This document shows positions 23,003 to 35,257 of a stretch of 64,000 nucleotides of DNA, piece after piece. The position numbers were made by a program, and so were the translations under genes. Source of the stretch: Cristatella mucedo (Eukaryota > Bryozoa > Phylactolaemata > Cristatellidae); contig WPIO01000020.1 in NCBI GenBank assembly GCA_009760855.2, positions 5,093,501 to 5,157,500 of the forward strand, in the 5' to 3' direction. The notes under the pieces were generated by a model. That model was not told the origin of the DNA. It did no database searches and saw nothing but the letters and a program-made list of their open reading frames with translations. How positions within the stretch are numbered: position 1 is the first letter of the stretch; every line of letters begins with the position of its first letter.

Positions 23003-23146
23003 GAGCCGAGCTAGTTTGGTCCAGCGCTTAAGGTACTCACGCCGAACAAGATCTGGCTGAGGTAGTGTGCACGAACATGAGGCATATGTTAAGCGCCTGA
23101 ATAGAGATTAAGTTCTCTGGGGGTGCTATACAAATTAATTACATTA
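23003..23146 (+). mobile_element. tRNA-derived SINE S1, copy c
   Basis: Best-preserved 3' end of the family: 'gcgcctgaatagagattaagttctctgggggtgctatacaaattaatta'. Head is 'gccgagctagtttggtccagcgcttaagg'. It is inserted into a 148 bp satellite unit and followed by AT-rich sequence. Confidence 0.9.
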
Positions 23147-26100
23147 TATATATTATAATTTATATATATATTAAAGGATCAATTGCCTGCAGTGGCAGGC
23201 CTTTTGCATAGCACACATTGATTTGTGGCAATCGGCAATTGGCATTTTCCAAAGCGGGGCTCATTTCTGAAGTTGACACACTTGCTTAGGCTGCTGCAAG
23301 GCCGGCAAGTGACCAGCTCGTACTGTCATATCATTGTGACAGTGGCTATATGTTGAGGCCAATGATCAGTTGTCACAACTGCCCTGTATTTTCTATAGCA
23401 GGCTCCTTTTTCTGATGTAATTAGTGCACTTCTGTTTGGGGCTGCCTGGACGATGAGTTTCCAGCTCTTGCAGTAGCTTTATCGTATCAGTGGCTACATG
23501 CAAGACCGAAGGACCAGCTGTCTCTACTAGCAGGCTTTTGCGCATATCAGGTGTTAGTTAGTGACTTGCTTGATTCAGTTGACCAACCATTCGCTAGGAC
23601 AGGCCATCGTGCAGCTCCTGCAATAATAGGATCTTTTCATTGGTCTTCTGCAGGACCTATGATCAGTTGTCTCTATTGGCAAGCGATTCTCCACGGCAGG
23701 TGTTCGGCTTTTACATTTTGACACTTGACTGTACCACGACGTGGCTGGCAAGTGCACTGCTCTTAAGTTTTTCTCCATTGTGTTAGTGGCCATGTGCTGG
23801 AAGTAAGGCTCGGTTGTCTTCATTGGCAGGCATTATGGCATGGCACGTGATCGTTTTTGAAGTATTTGATGCACTTGCCCATGCAAGTACCTGGCTGGCA
23901 AGTGTGCAGCTCACAGGAGTCCCATCATATCAGTGCTCGTTCTCTGTATTCAAGTATTCGTTATCTCAACTGGCAGGCATTTTCCCTTACCGGAATTTTT
24001 TTTTATGCAGTTGACAAAATCGCCCCGCCCACTGCCATGTCGGCTATTGAGCAGCTAAAACATGAACACTATCTTGTCAGTGGCAATTTATTGAGGCAAC
24101 GGATGACTTGCTATGCCTTTCCTGTAGCAATCTCTAGATTTGAACCTTGGTGACATATTTCTCGATTGTACCACTTGGCCAGCAACTGTGCTGCTTTTAT
24201 TGGTCTCCCATCAGATCAGTGGCCATGTGCTGGACCAAAGGATTAGTTGCCTCTACTGGCATGCTTTAATGTTCAGCATGCGATTGTTTGGACATCTTCT
24301 ATGCACTGTATTGTGCCACTACTTGGCTGGCAAGTGTGCAGCTCTAACTGGACTACCATCGAGTCAGGGGCAATGTGCTGCGTAAAAATATCCGCTGCCT
24401 TCTCTGGCATGCATTTGTCATTGCAGGTCACCCTTTTTGAAGTAGTTCCCACATTTTTCCAGGCTGTTGCCTGGCTAGAGAGTGTCCTGCTCTGACTTGC
24501 ACTCTGCACCACCGCATTTATGGCTTTCTCTTTAGCAGCTAGACTGCCGGGCTTGCTGTACAGCAAGAGCAGCAGGCCTGAAGTCAAAGAGATGCTATCC
24601 TGAGGCTGAAGCTGAAGATCCAGGTCAAGCTGACGAGGAGCTGTGTTCATGCCATTTTCAATAGAATTATTTTCTATCTTTGACACAAATGACAAATTTC
24701 ACGTGGCCAATGCTTGGTAAGCGAGTGTGCAGCTCTTACAGTTATCCCATCGTGACAGTCGTCGTCTTCTGGACCATGGGATCAGTTGTAGACACCGGCC
24801 AGCATTTTTGCAATGTTGATGTCCAGTGATCATGTATTTGAAATAGTCAACCAAGCAAAGACATTGCCGGTTGTACAGCTCCCACCGGAGCACTGTCGTG
24901 TTAGTTACCATCTGATAGACTAAAAAATCAATTGGCTGTACTGGTTGGCTTAATGGCATTAAAGTGTATTTTTTTGTTAAGCTTAGTGAACTTGACAAGG
25001 CGACAGATTGACCGATTAGTGGGCAGCAATTGCAGGAACACCATCGTGTCGGTGGTCATCTGTTTAAGCAAATAATGCCTTACTTAACTGCCAGACATTG
25101 TTCATAGCAGGTTTTCATTTTGATCAAATTGACACACTTGACGAGCCACATGCGATTGTGCAGATCTTACAGGAGTCCCATCGTGTCAGTTTTATCTTCT
25201 GCAGCAAACTTTCAGTTGTCTCAACTGAAATGCATTTTTTAAAGCAAGTATTTTATTTTGACACATTTGATCCACTTGGCCACACTGCTTGCCTATCCGT
25301 CGAGTGTGTAGCTCTGTCAGGAACACTATCCTGTCATTGGCCATGTGCCGGACCTCAGGATCAGTCGACCACACTGGCGATTATCTGGGTGGAACATGTG
25401 TTAGTTTTGACAAAGGCGACTCACTTGACCATGCCACTTTTGTGACCGGTGAACCTGCAACTTTGACAGGGGCACTATCCTATCATTGCCATCCATAGGA
25501 CCGATTGTTTTGTCTAGCAGTGACTTTCGCAGAGCAGGTGTTGGGATTTTACATGTTACACACACTTGACCTCTCCACTACCTAGCTGATGAGTGTACAG
25601 CTCATATGGGTGCACCATACATTAGGGGCCATTCGCTGGGCCATGCGAGAAGAAGTCTCCACTTGCAGGCATAACTGCATAGGAGGTAATGGTTTTAATG
25701 TGTGCGACACTCTTGACTGGGCTGCTACTTTTCTAGCGACAGCTCCTAAAAAAATATTTGCTGATATAGCAGATTCATTTTGCTAAAGCATCATCCGGGA
25801 TAGGGTTGTCTACTAGAACTATGTGTCAGGGGCCTTAATGGGCTGGCATTTTTCATAGTAAGTGCTTTATTTTTATGGCATTGACACTCCTATAGAGGCC
25901 TGTGCGTGATCAGCTCTTAAAGGAGGATCCCGAGGTCGGTTACCGTCTTCTGCACTGAAGGATTATTTGTCTTGACTCTCAAGCATTTTTGCATCGTAAT
26001 TTTTTTTACCTAGGTCATACACTTGATCAAGCCACTGCCTGACCGGTGGGTGTGCACATCTTATCTAACATTGTCGTGTCATATGCCAACTCATGGTAGA

Positions 26101-26496
26101 GTGAATCCCTTTCATCCACTGGTAGGCATTTATTTTTGTAGCAAATGCCCATTTTTACGCAGTTGACCCATTTGACCAAGCAACTGCCTGGCAAAAGATT
26201 GTGCAGCTTTTACAGGTGCACAATCCTATCATCAGGCATGTGCAAGATCAAAGGATCGGTTGTCTCAATTGGCAGCAGTTGTGCACAGCAGATGTTTATT
26301 TCTGACATAAATGGTATAGTAGACCGTGCCACTGCCTAGCAGCTGACTCTCCAGTTCTTCTAGGAGTGCCATCGTTCGGGGTCATCTGCATGGCCATTGG
26401 GTATTTGACCAGTTTGCCTATGCCACTACTTGGCTGCCAAGCGTTTAGCTCTTACAGGAGCACCGTGTAATCAGAATCTGCCTGCTGGACTAAGTT

Positions 26497-26635
26497 GCCG
26501 AGCTGGTTTGGCCCAGTGGTAGTGCTCGCCCCGACCAAGGTCTGGCCTAGGTCATAGGCTCAAGCCCCGTGGCACACGTGAAGCACCTGAATAGAGATTT
26601 GGTTCTCTTATGGGGTATACAAATAAATTATACAA
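26497..26635 (+). mobile_element. tRNA-derived SINE S1, copy d
   Basis: Head is 'gccgagctggtttggcccagtgg', with A and B boxes recognisable. The 3' part is 'cacctgaatagagatttggttctctta'. Its AT-rich tail runs straight into a pure TA microsatellite. Confidence 0.9.
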
Positions 26636-26638
26636 ATG

Positions 26639-26640
<2 letters not shown>

Positions 26641-26705
<65 letters not shown>
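26641..26705. repeat. TA dinucleotide microsatellite
   Basis: About 64 bp of TA immediately 3' of SINE copy d. The Tyr-Ile frames over it are artefacts. Confidence 0.97.
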
Positions 26706-26707
<2 letters not shown>

Positions 26708-27149
26708 TATCAGTTGCCTCCACCGGCAGCCTATTTCCATAACAGATTTCATTTTTACATAATTGAGACACTTGTACATACCGCCTTGTGGCGATTGTGT
26801 AGCACAATCGTGTAAGCAGCCATCGGTTAAAGAAAAAGATGATTTGCCTCAACTGTCATGCATTTCCTGTAGGGGGCCCACGTTTTGATGTAATTGACAA
26901 ACTTCTTAATTTCATTGCCTGGCTAAAGAGTGAACAGCTGCTACAGGCTGTGTCCATGGGCAGTCGTTGCTGCACGGTTGGTGATTATTGTTGACCTATT
27001 TGATGCACTTGATCAACCACTTACTTTCTGGCGAGTGCACAGTTTTTACAGGTGCAACGTCTGGTTGCTGGCGATCTCCCTAGAAGACACTCGGGTCTTT
27101 AGGCATTAAATGATCTGCTCCCACGCCGGTGAACTGGGTGAGTGTAAAG

Positions 27150-27960
27150 ACATGGCTGCATCAAAGATATTCATCACTTGCTTTATAGGGATACAAAATG
27201 GGGTCAGATATAGTTTTTGTATCTACTTTTTGACGTGGCTGCAGAGAAGTGCAAAACAGTATTTGATGTAAGGTGAGCAGTCTGTGGATTACTAATGAAA
27301 TGCTATTGCCACGGGAGCTAGGAAATATTGGCTAACTGTTAGTCTCTCTCAGGCTGAGAGCTACAGCATGCTAAATAACTGGTCAGTCTTCAACAGTCTG
27401 GCAATGGATAGAGACACGGGGCCTCAAACTCATGCATTTTTTGTTTACCATAGATTCAAAATATATTGAGTCACATGGTTTGTGTGTACCTCTTATCATG
27501 GAAGCAGCACATTGCATAACCAGGACGCAATGTTATGCAAACAAAATCTGTAGGTCAATGTTGCTGCAGCACCTGTAGCAAGCTGAGATAGATAGCTCAT
27601 CACCACTCACAGCGCCTGACCAATTGGTTAGTAAATCGTTGGACATTAGCTCATAATCTAACTGTGTGTTCCTGCATGCATGCCGCTTACTCAACCATCT
27701 TTTGTTTAACGTGGATGCAAAAAGCGATTAGCCGAATACAATAAACAAGTTTTGCAGTGATTACTGGTTCTATTGCCACCACAGAGAGCCAAGATTGGCC
27801 AGCTTATGCTTCCTAGGAAGCACTAAGGCCAATAGGTAGGAAATCGTCAAGCACCAGCCAGTAATCTGGAAGCGCCTAAAGAAGTAGCAGCCTCGACATA
27901 ATGTTTCTTTTGTTTTATGTAGATGCAAAATGAGATCGTATTGTTCAACGAGCTCCAGCT
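27150..27960. repeat. C repeats, ~200-260 bp units
   Basis: Three to four diverged copies share the word 'cttttgtttaacgtggatgcaaaa' (variants near 27.21, 27.44, 27.70 and 27.91 kb), with related flanks such as 'ggccaataggtaggaaatcgt'. Absent from duplicon copy 2, which goes straight from satellite to block F. Confidence 0.6.
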
Positions 27961-28009
27961 CGTAGGTCAAGGCGGCACTCTGCCAATCACTGCAAAGCTC
28001 TGGCAGGCT

Positions 28010-28320
28010 TTGCTGCCCTTTTCCTGGAGGCGATTGAACTGCTTGGCTGCATCAGCCAGATAAGCTGAAGCCTTGGAGGCTCTTCCACAGTGCAGTCACT
28101 GCTTTGCTGCCACTAAGAGCCAGACTGATTCTGAGAGCGATTGCTGTACACAGCTGCTTTCTGTTGCTAGCTGAATGCTATGCAGATTGTTCCTGCATCC
28201 TAGTTGCACCGTACATACATATCTGCTTAAAAGCTAATCTCCTCTGGACCTCCCTCATAAAGTGCCATGCAGCCATTGATGGTGGCAGCTTTTAGAAAAA
28301 GATAGCTTTAAATAGATTTT
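28010..28320. repeat. Block F, copy F1
   Basis: Contains 'ggcgattgaactgcttgg', 'ttggaggctcttccacagtgcagtcactgctttgctgcc', and 'tgcttaaaagctaatctcctctgg...gtgccatgcagccattga'. Related sequence occurs at F3 (55.4 kb) and, more distantly, at F2 (41.6 kb) and F4 (62.7 kb). Confidence 0.75.
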
Positions 28321-28499
28321 ATTGGCACTTCTGTTAATACGTACGGTTACTGGAAAAACCGTTTTAAACGTTATGGTTGAGCATTGATGGTTCAAGTTGT
28401 TGCTTGAAAGAGTACATGCTGCAAATCTTATTCATCGCCACGATTAAGGTGACAAATAGCTCAGGTAATTTCTTCAGATGGCATAACCGACCCAGCATT

Positions 28500-29380
28500 A
28501 TTAGTAGAATGTCGGGTAGTTAAATGCTCAAATAATAGCATCGTTATTTTCATCGTTATACAATAACTTTAGTCGCATTTCCTGGCCAGGCCTGATTACA
28601 TAAGAGAGGAACTATCAGAATACAAGCCAGACATGATGACTCTTACCTGATGGGTTCCATCGTTGGTCGTTCAGAAGCTGGGTTCATCATGGATTAAGCA
28701 AGTAGGCATTTCGAAAGCAAGCCACCTGAGGGCCCTTTGATTTGAAATAATCTGTTTTCATTCTTTATAGAGCATATAGCACATCAGTGTGGACAATTAG
28801 TCATATAAGTCTTAGTAATTACTTAAAGCCATGGCTCTACTTGCTCAAGCCTTTGGGGCAAAACTAGTAGTACTAATAGGATGAAGAGAGCTCTTAGAAG
28901 AGCATGTAGCATCGCCTGAGGTGCAATTCACTCCGTTACGAGTAGTAAACATCTTTGCATGCCGGGGCTGTGTTTCTAGCTCGGATTTAAGTGATCCTAA
29001 AATAGATCAGTCACAATAATAAACCACCAGCATGATTCACTCTACCCTCTACAATGCGATGGCCTGTCTAGCTCTTGGAATATCTGGACAAATAATTTAC
29101 TCATGATATGTCTGATGAAGGCTTATGCACGTACTCATCTGACTTTCCCACTGTGAATAGGTGCTGGAGACGATAAACATATTGTAAGATATCCCGAGTA
29201 GTGGCTGGTTGTCCACACAGGTAAATGTGTATGTTCACGGGGAGACTGAAACATTGGAAGAGAGTTAGACAGACATGGAAAAACGATAGAGGGAGAGACA
29301 AAAGCAGTTACAGGCTGTAACGATAAAAGGATAGGAAAAGATATGCTGACCTAATTTTGAGCTAGATGCATATGATGGAC
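28500..29380. other. No recognised gene
   Basis: The first part is alignable with 56.0-56.1 kb of copy 2. The rest shows no repeat family or domain that I can support. Confidence 0.5.
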
Positions 29381-29560
29381 CAAATAGAAGACAGACAGCC
29401 ACATTGGCATTAGCTGGTTGAAAGAGGGAGAGATGTAGACAGACGGAAATGCAGAGAGAGATAGAGAGAAAGTGGGGATTAGAGAAGAGAAGACGACGGA
29501 GGATGGATGGACCCGAAGAATGGAGGAAGGGAGGAAGAGAAGCAGTAGACTTAAGAGCTG
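29380..29560 (+). repeat. Purine-rich low-complexity tract
   Basis: About 180 bp in which the plus strand is mostly A and G (GAGA, GGAGGAAGG motifs). Not coding. Confidence 0.8.
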
Positions 29561-29799
29561 CTGAGTGAGAGACAGTTAGTCTCTCACTAGGTGGGTGTTG
29601 GCTGATCTGTGCGTAAGCATGTGGATCCTTTGGGATCTAATGGCAAGGAAAATCATTGAGCGAATTGAGTTTCAAATGTCTTATGTATTTTAGCAAGCTG
29701 GAGTTGTAGAGTTCGGTTGAATAACTGCAAAATTGATTCAAAATTGCCTTCACTTCACTAAGGACCCGTTGGGCCATCGACCTAACATCTCTTAGTTGG

Positions 29800-30757
29800 A
29801 CTTAAGCTTAAATTTAACGCTAATTTTATCACAGATACTACTTCTTCGCGAACATTCTCTACTTGACCGAGGCCAATTGATCAAAATAATGAATTGTTTA
29901 GACAGCTCAGATAGAGAGCTAAACTTATACCCACGAGCTTCACAAGCAGCTGAGAGGGAATTTATAAAAAATGCAGTCTCGGCTGCTCTGTAGAGTACCT
30001 AGACCAGCTAGAAAAATCCGATGAACATCATGCTTACACCACGACGCAAAAATTACCTGATAAGACGCCAAGAATTGCCAGTGAGCAGATTGCACTAAAG
30101 CACCCACAGGAAAGCCTGTATAGGACAGGAGTGCATTAAAGCAAAATTTACGTTGAAGGGCTGGGAGGCTGGTGGGGGGGAGTCTGGTGGTGGGCAAGGC
30201 TCTTTGGTGTAATCAGGTCTATAGTTAAGACTTGGATCGCGAAAATTATTTCTTACAGCTGCAGATGGTGAATGTTTATCTGGCTGCAGAGACTCGGAAA
30301 ATTCACTAAACTTTACATTAGCAAACGCTTCTGGGATGAAGAATGTCCATACGTGGAGCATCCTTCATTAAGTACAGCCAAATGCAGGTGCTGCATTTTC
30401 AAGGTAAACCGTGAAACTTCGCAGAAAGCATTGTAGTTTAAGACAAGGGGCATGGCAGGTACTTGTCCCTTAGTCTAACCAGAAAGCTGGTCATTGTGAG
30501 AAAGCTAACGAGCATGGGCAGAGGTAGGAAGGCCTGGCTGGCCCAACTCTTGAGACGAACCTGAAAGCTCGGCTGCATTCAAGTGGCCGTGCCGTATGCC
30601 GAGTGCAGCACCATTGACCTAGCTATTCCCGGTGCCTACTGGGAAATAGCAACTATAGACTTACTCTAACCTTAGTGTCCTCAACTCGATCCTAGTTGTC
30701 CATGTGTTACCCGGCATGATTATCGAGTATCGCTTTCTAAGGTTGGCTGACTTTTGA
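29800..30757. repeat. Block G, duplicon copy 1
   Basis: Homologous to 57.15-58.06 kb. Shared words are 'gatcaaaataatgaattgtttagacagctcag', 'ttacagctgcagatggtgaatgttta' and 'gaaagctggtc-ttgtgagaa'. No conserved reading frame spans both copies. Confidence 0.8.
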
Positions 30758-31486
30758 GCTGCCAGTTTAGACCCTTCTTGATTTAACCCACGACGTGCCA
30801 TTTGCATCTCTAACTGACAGTTTACCTGTCGGAATTTTCAGAAGACATCTTTAAAGGAAAGCCTTTGCTGTCGTCAGTGCCCTGTGGTGCTCGTCTGACA
30901 GAGTAATCTCTTAGAGTGGGTTCACGAGTATTTGAAAGCTCAATTATTTTTGAGATTCAGCACCCTAGTTTACTTTGAACTTTAACATGCTTGATGGAGC
31001 AAGCTTGCAGCAGTGATGTTGGGATTATGTACTTCCGGTTGGTTCCACTGGTTAAATACCGACAATAAAAGTGACTTAGTAGTGCACGAAACTTGTAAAG
31101 GCAAAGTCAGGTGGAGATAGCGTTGAGTGGTGTAGCTTGACGGCAAGCATGAGACAGTCCGAAGCACAGAATGTCTCATAATAGCTCTGCGATTGGCTTG
31201 TTGGAAGACGGCTCACGGCAGCTCTACCTTTCGGCAATTGCTCCCACTGCTCTCATGTGCAGGCAGTGACTCATCCTCAGGAAGCCATTTACCAATAAAC
31301 CAGCACGGCCCCTAAACCAACACCCTTGAAGCCAAGCCACCCACTGATAACAGGGTAATAAAACAATAAGGCCTGGGTCAGATGTTGTCTACGAGATTAT
31401 TTTACAGTAAGCTGGCTTGCTAGCTATCCCTAGGATCGCCATACAGAGCCAACTGAAACTGTTTGTGGATCACAGTTATTGCCTAT

Positions 31487-31552
<66 letters not shown>

Positions 31553-32387
31553 CTGTCTGTCTCTCTCTCACCCACTTAATCACTCATACTTACGCGTTTT
31601 AGCAAGGGCTGGTTTGTTCTAATCTTTGGGCCAGCAGTGTAGGTTGGACTTCGAAGTTCTCGATGGGAAGTATTAGTTAATATAGGGTAGTTCCTCTCGT
31701 TATTGGTATAGGTTGCCTTTTCTTCGAACAACATAATTCACTTCCACATTTTTAGATAGGAGGGATTCTACATGATGTAGCCACAAGTTGTGCATATTGC
31801 GTCATCTGGCTTTAGAACCGGATTCGACTAAAGTACTTCCAGGATTAGCAAGCAAATCTCAAGAGCTAGAACTTGCAATTTGCCACCAATTACGAAGTGT
31901 GCAGCCCTTCATTCCAAGTACGACTAAATTTCGGTGGCTTTAGCCAAAGAACCACCTTCAAGAGATAGCGCCTGCTTGCTGTCGGCAGATTAGAATTTCT
32001 GCGTCAAAGCATGAACTAACGGTGTAAGTATGAGAGTCAGCTAACAATTCCCTAGGCCAATACCGAAGAATTGGTTTGTACAAGGATATGAAAGTACTGA
32101 ACAAGGCTGAACGTACGGTAGTTTGACTGCAAAGGTTTGGGGCTTAATGAGAGCTAAACCGTTTCGGTCGCAGTTGCTTGTCATTAGATTAGAACGGTTG
32201 CCCGAGTGCCGTTATAAGCCAATTTCTAAAGCCCTAAATCGATGTAACCAGATTCCATTGCATAGCCTACGCCTACAATGCTCTGAGAGAGGGGGTGCAC
32301 GGACGCAGACAGAGAAAAACAGAGAGAGAAAAAAGAGAGAGAGAGAGAGAGAATGTTCGCGAGCCCTTGCGTATGCCTTTTGAAATG
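30758..32387. repeat. D repeat unit D1 (~1.63 kb)
   Basis: Starts 'tgccagtttagacccttcttgatttaaccc'. Contains a CT microsatellite at ~31488-31570 and an AG microsatellite at ~32315-32352 in opposite sense. D2 follows in tandem after a 148 bp partial copy. Confidence 0.85.
31488..31570 (+). repeat. CT microsatellite in D1
   Basis: Pure CT, passing into GTCTGTCTGT. It occupies the same position in the unit as the CT tracts of D2 and D3. Confidence 0.97.
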
Positions 32388-32535
32388 CCAGTTTAGACCC
32401 TTCTTGATTTAGCCCACGACGTGCCATCTGCATCTCTACCAGACAGTTTAGCTGTCGGAATTTTCAGAAGACATCTTTAAAGGAAAGGCTTTGCCATCGT
32501 CAGTGTCCCATGGTGCGTGCATATGCCTTTTGAAA
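32388..32535. repeat. 148 bp partial duplication of D unit start
   Basis: An extra copy of only the first ~148 bp of the D unit, flanked on both sides by 'atgccttttgaaatgccagttta'. It suggests unequal exchange or slippage at the D1/D2 junction. Confidence 0.8.
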
Positions 32536-33250
32536 TGCCAGTTTATACCCTTCTTGATTTAACCCAAGACGTGCCATTTGCATCTCTACCAGACAGTTTA
32601 GCTTTCGGAATTTTCAGAAGACATCTTTAAAGTAAAGGCTTTGCCGTTGTCAGTGTCCCACGGTGCTCGTCTGACAGAGTAATCTCTTCGAGTTGGTTCA
32701 CGACCATTTGAGCTCAATTAGTTTTGAGATTCAGCACCCTAGTTTACTTTGAACTTTAAAATGCTTGAACGAGCAATCTTGCAGCAGGTATTTTGGGATT
32801 CTGTACTTCGGGTTGGTTCCACAGGTTTAGGATCTGCCAACAATGTGACTTGGTAGTACACAAAAATTGTAAAAGCAAAGTCAGGTGGGGATAGCGTTTA
32901 GTGGTGTGGCTTAACACAAGCATGAGACATCCGAAGCACAGAATGTCTACGAATAGCTCTGCAATTGGCTTGCTGGGAGACGGCTCATGACAGCACACCC
33001 TTTAGGCACTGCTCTCATGAGCATGCAGTTACTCATCCTCATAAACCTATTTACTCATAAACCAGCATGGCCTTTAAAACCAGCAGCCATAAACGCTAGC
33101 CACCTACTCATAGCATGGTGATAAAATAATAAGGCCTGGGTCAGATGTTGGCTACTAGGGTAATTCACTGTAAGTTGGCTTGCCAGCTATCCCTAGGATC
33201 ACCACACAGAGCCAGCTGAAACTGCTTGTGGATCTCAGTTGTTGCCTATA

Positions 33251-33266
33251 GCTCTCTCTGTCTCTG

Positions 33267-33329
<63 letters not shown>

Positions 33330-33385
33330 GTTTATCCCTGTCCCCATCTCTGTCTCTGTCTCTCTCTCTTTCTCTAACTCTCTCT
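33251..33385 (+). repeat. CT microsatellite in D2
   Basis: CT tract interrupted by GTCTCTGTC units. The Ser-Leu frame through it is an artefact. Confidence 0.97.
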
Positions 33386-34133
33386 TTCACCCACTTACTC
33401 ACTGGTACTTACATATTTTAGCAAGGTTGGTTAGTCCTGATCCTTGGGCCAGCAGTATAGGTTGGACTTCCAAGTTCTCGCTGGGAAGTATTGGTCAATT
33501 TAGGATAATTTCTCACGTTGTCGGTATAGGTTGCCTTTTCTGTGAACAACATTATTCTCTTCCACATTTTTTGACAGTTGTGATTTTACATAATGTAGCC
33601 ACAAGTTGTGGCTGTTGCATTACATGACTTTAGAACTGGATTCGACTATAGTATTTCAAGGATTAGCAAGCAAATCTTAAGAGCTAGACCTTGCAATTGG
33701 CAACCACACACGAATTGTGCGGCCCTACATTCCAAGTATAACTAGACGTCGATGGCTTTAGCAAAAGAACCACCTTAACAAGTTGACACCTGCTTGCAGT
33801 TGGCAGAGTAGAATTTCTGCTTCCAAGCATGAAGTAACGGTGTTAGAATGGAAGTCAGCTAACCTTTCTCTAGGCCAATACCGAAGAATCGGTTTGTACG
33901 AGGATATGAGGGCACACAACAAGGCTGAACTTAGGGTAGTTTGATTACAACGGTTTGGAGCTTCCTGAGAGCTAAACTGTTTTGATTGCAGTTGCTTGTC
34001 ATTAGATTAGAACGGTTGCCCGAGTGCTGTTACAAGCCCAATTCTTAAGCCCTAAATCGATGTAACCAGATTCCATTGCATAGCCTATGCCTACAATGCT
34101 CTGAGTGAGGGCATCTACAGATATATACAGAGA

Positions 34134-34183
<50 letters not shown>

Positions 34184-34224
34184 GAGAGAGTAAGAGTGAT
34201 AGAGAGAGAGAGAGAGTGAGAGAG
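34134..34224 (+). repeat. AG microsatellite in D2
   Basis: AG tract (reverse sense to the CT tract ~0.75 kb upstream). A TG tract follows at ~34230-34248. Confidence 0.97.
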
Positions 34225-34249
34225 AATTCGTGTGTGTGTGTGTGTGTGC

Positions 34250-35240
34250 ATGCCTACAAGTGAGGGAGAGAGATTTTGTGGTGTAGAAGCATCAGTAAGT
34301 AATTCTGTCCCAGAGGTCGAGAGAAATATAATGAATATAGATCTAACTCGTGAGTTACAGAAAGAGATATACATATTTATGAAATAAGATCATTAATTGA
34401 CTCTTTGGTAGCACGGGCTAGTTTAATCATCACTGGCACTGCATTTCTCCGAGAGGGGCATTATGTATCTGCTAGTATAACACATTTGTTTGATATGGAG
34501 TTATAAACTTTTCACGTAACTGTAATGCAATTCTATAGACATTTAACAGGGGGGCTTACTGGAAGCATGCAAAACGGTTTGAGCCGTATATTCTACTGCA
34601 ATAAGAATTTGCCGAATAGCAATTGTCGGATTTTGTATTCTGTGTACAGGGATAGCAACGTGTTAGTGAATGGCTCGAATGGCTTATGGAGATACAGCCG
34701 CATAGCTCTTAGCTTCGGGTGCTCTAACCGAGACCGTGCCCGAATGCGATCACGACGCATTCAATTATCCCTGTAGTTTGGTTCATACATCAGAGAGCCA
34801 GCCGATGAATAAAGCCAACGATTTATTGCTCAAGGCATAGAGCTGCAAGATGCACTACTGCCTTCGCCCCCTTAGCACACTCGAGTCTGCTCTCCTCGAC
34901 TGTGGCTGTCCACGGCTGTCCCTTTGCCGACCCCGATGGTGAATCCACCATCTGTTCACCAGCAGGCTATCAGCCCGTGTCAAAGCCTCATTACAAGCTG
35001 ACCACAGCTGTGCACAGGGCCCTCTCGACGATGCTCCCACCAGCTGTTGAGGAAAGGAGTGGTACCAGCTAGCTCTCAATCGAACTACACACCCCTCGAC
35101 CTTAAGGTCACAAGTTTGCAGCACTAACACATGTAGCTGCAATGTACAGGGCAGTATTGAGCGAGCCAGGCCTCTACAAATGCGACACTACACATGCAGT
35201 GCCGTATCGGCATAGCAGCCAACATCAATTGCTGACCCCA
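34250..35240. other. Sequence found only in duplicon copy 1; no recognised gene
   Basis: Copy 2 passes directly from D3 to block H, so this stretch (with the minisatellite after it) was either inserted in copy 1 or deleted from copy 2. I see no domain. It becomes GC-richer towards 35.2 kb. Confidence 0.5.
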
Positions 35241-35257
35241 TATGTGGGCTGGCTACC

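Larger units (their letters stand above)
22190..27090. repeat. ~148 bp satellite array, long copy
   Basis: About thirty diverged units of ~148 bp. Typical words are 'ttgacacacttgac', 'cactgcctggctggcaagtgtgcagctcttacagg', 'tgtcagtggccatctgctgga' and 'actggcaggcattt'. The word 'ggctggca' and its variants start at about 23743, 23893, 24042, 24177, 24325 and 24473, giving spacings of 150, 149, 135, 148 and 148. These spacings are not multiples of three, and no frame runs through. Units differ by ~20-30% by eye, so this is an old array. Two S1 SINEs interrupt it. Confidence 0.85.
32536..34230. repeat. D repeat unit D2 (~1.7 kb)
   Basis: Full second copy of the D unit, ~85-90% like D1 by eye, with CT at ~33251-33385 and AG at ~34134-34224. 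No conserved coding frame. Confidence 0.85.

Noticed and set aside
22190-27090. Tandemly repeated exons of a large protein
   Set aside because: Minus-strand frames in single satellite units look similar (for example ELHTCQ and QMATDTM), but unit spacings are mostly not multiples of three and no frame continues across units.
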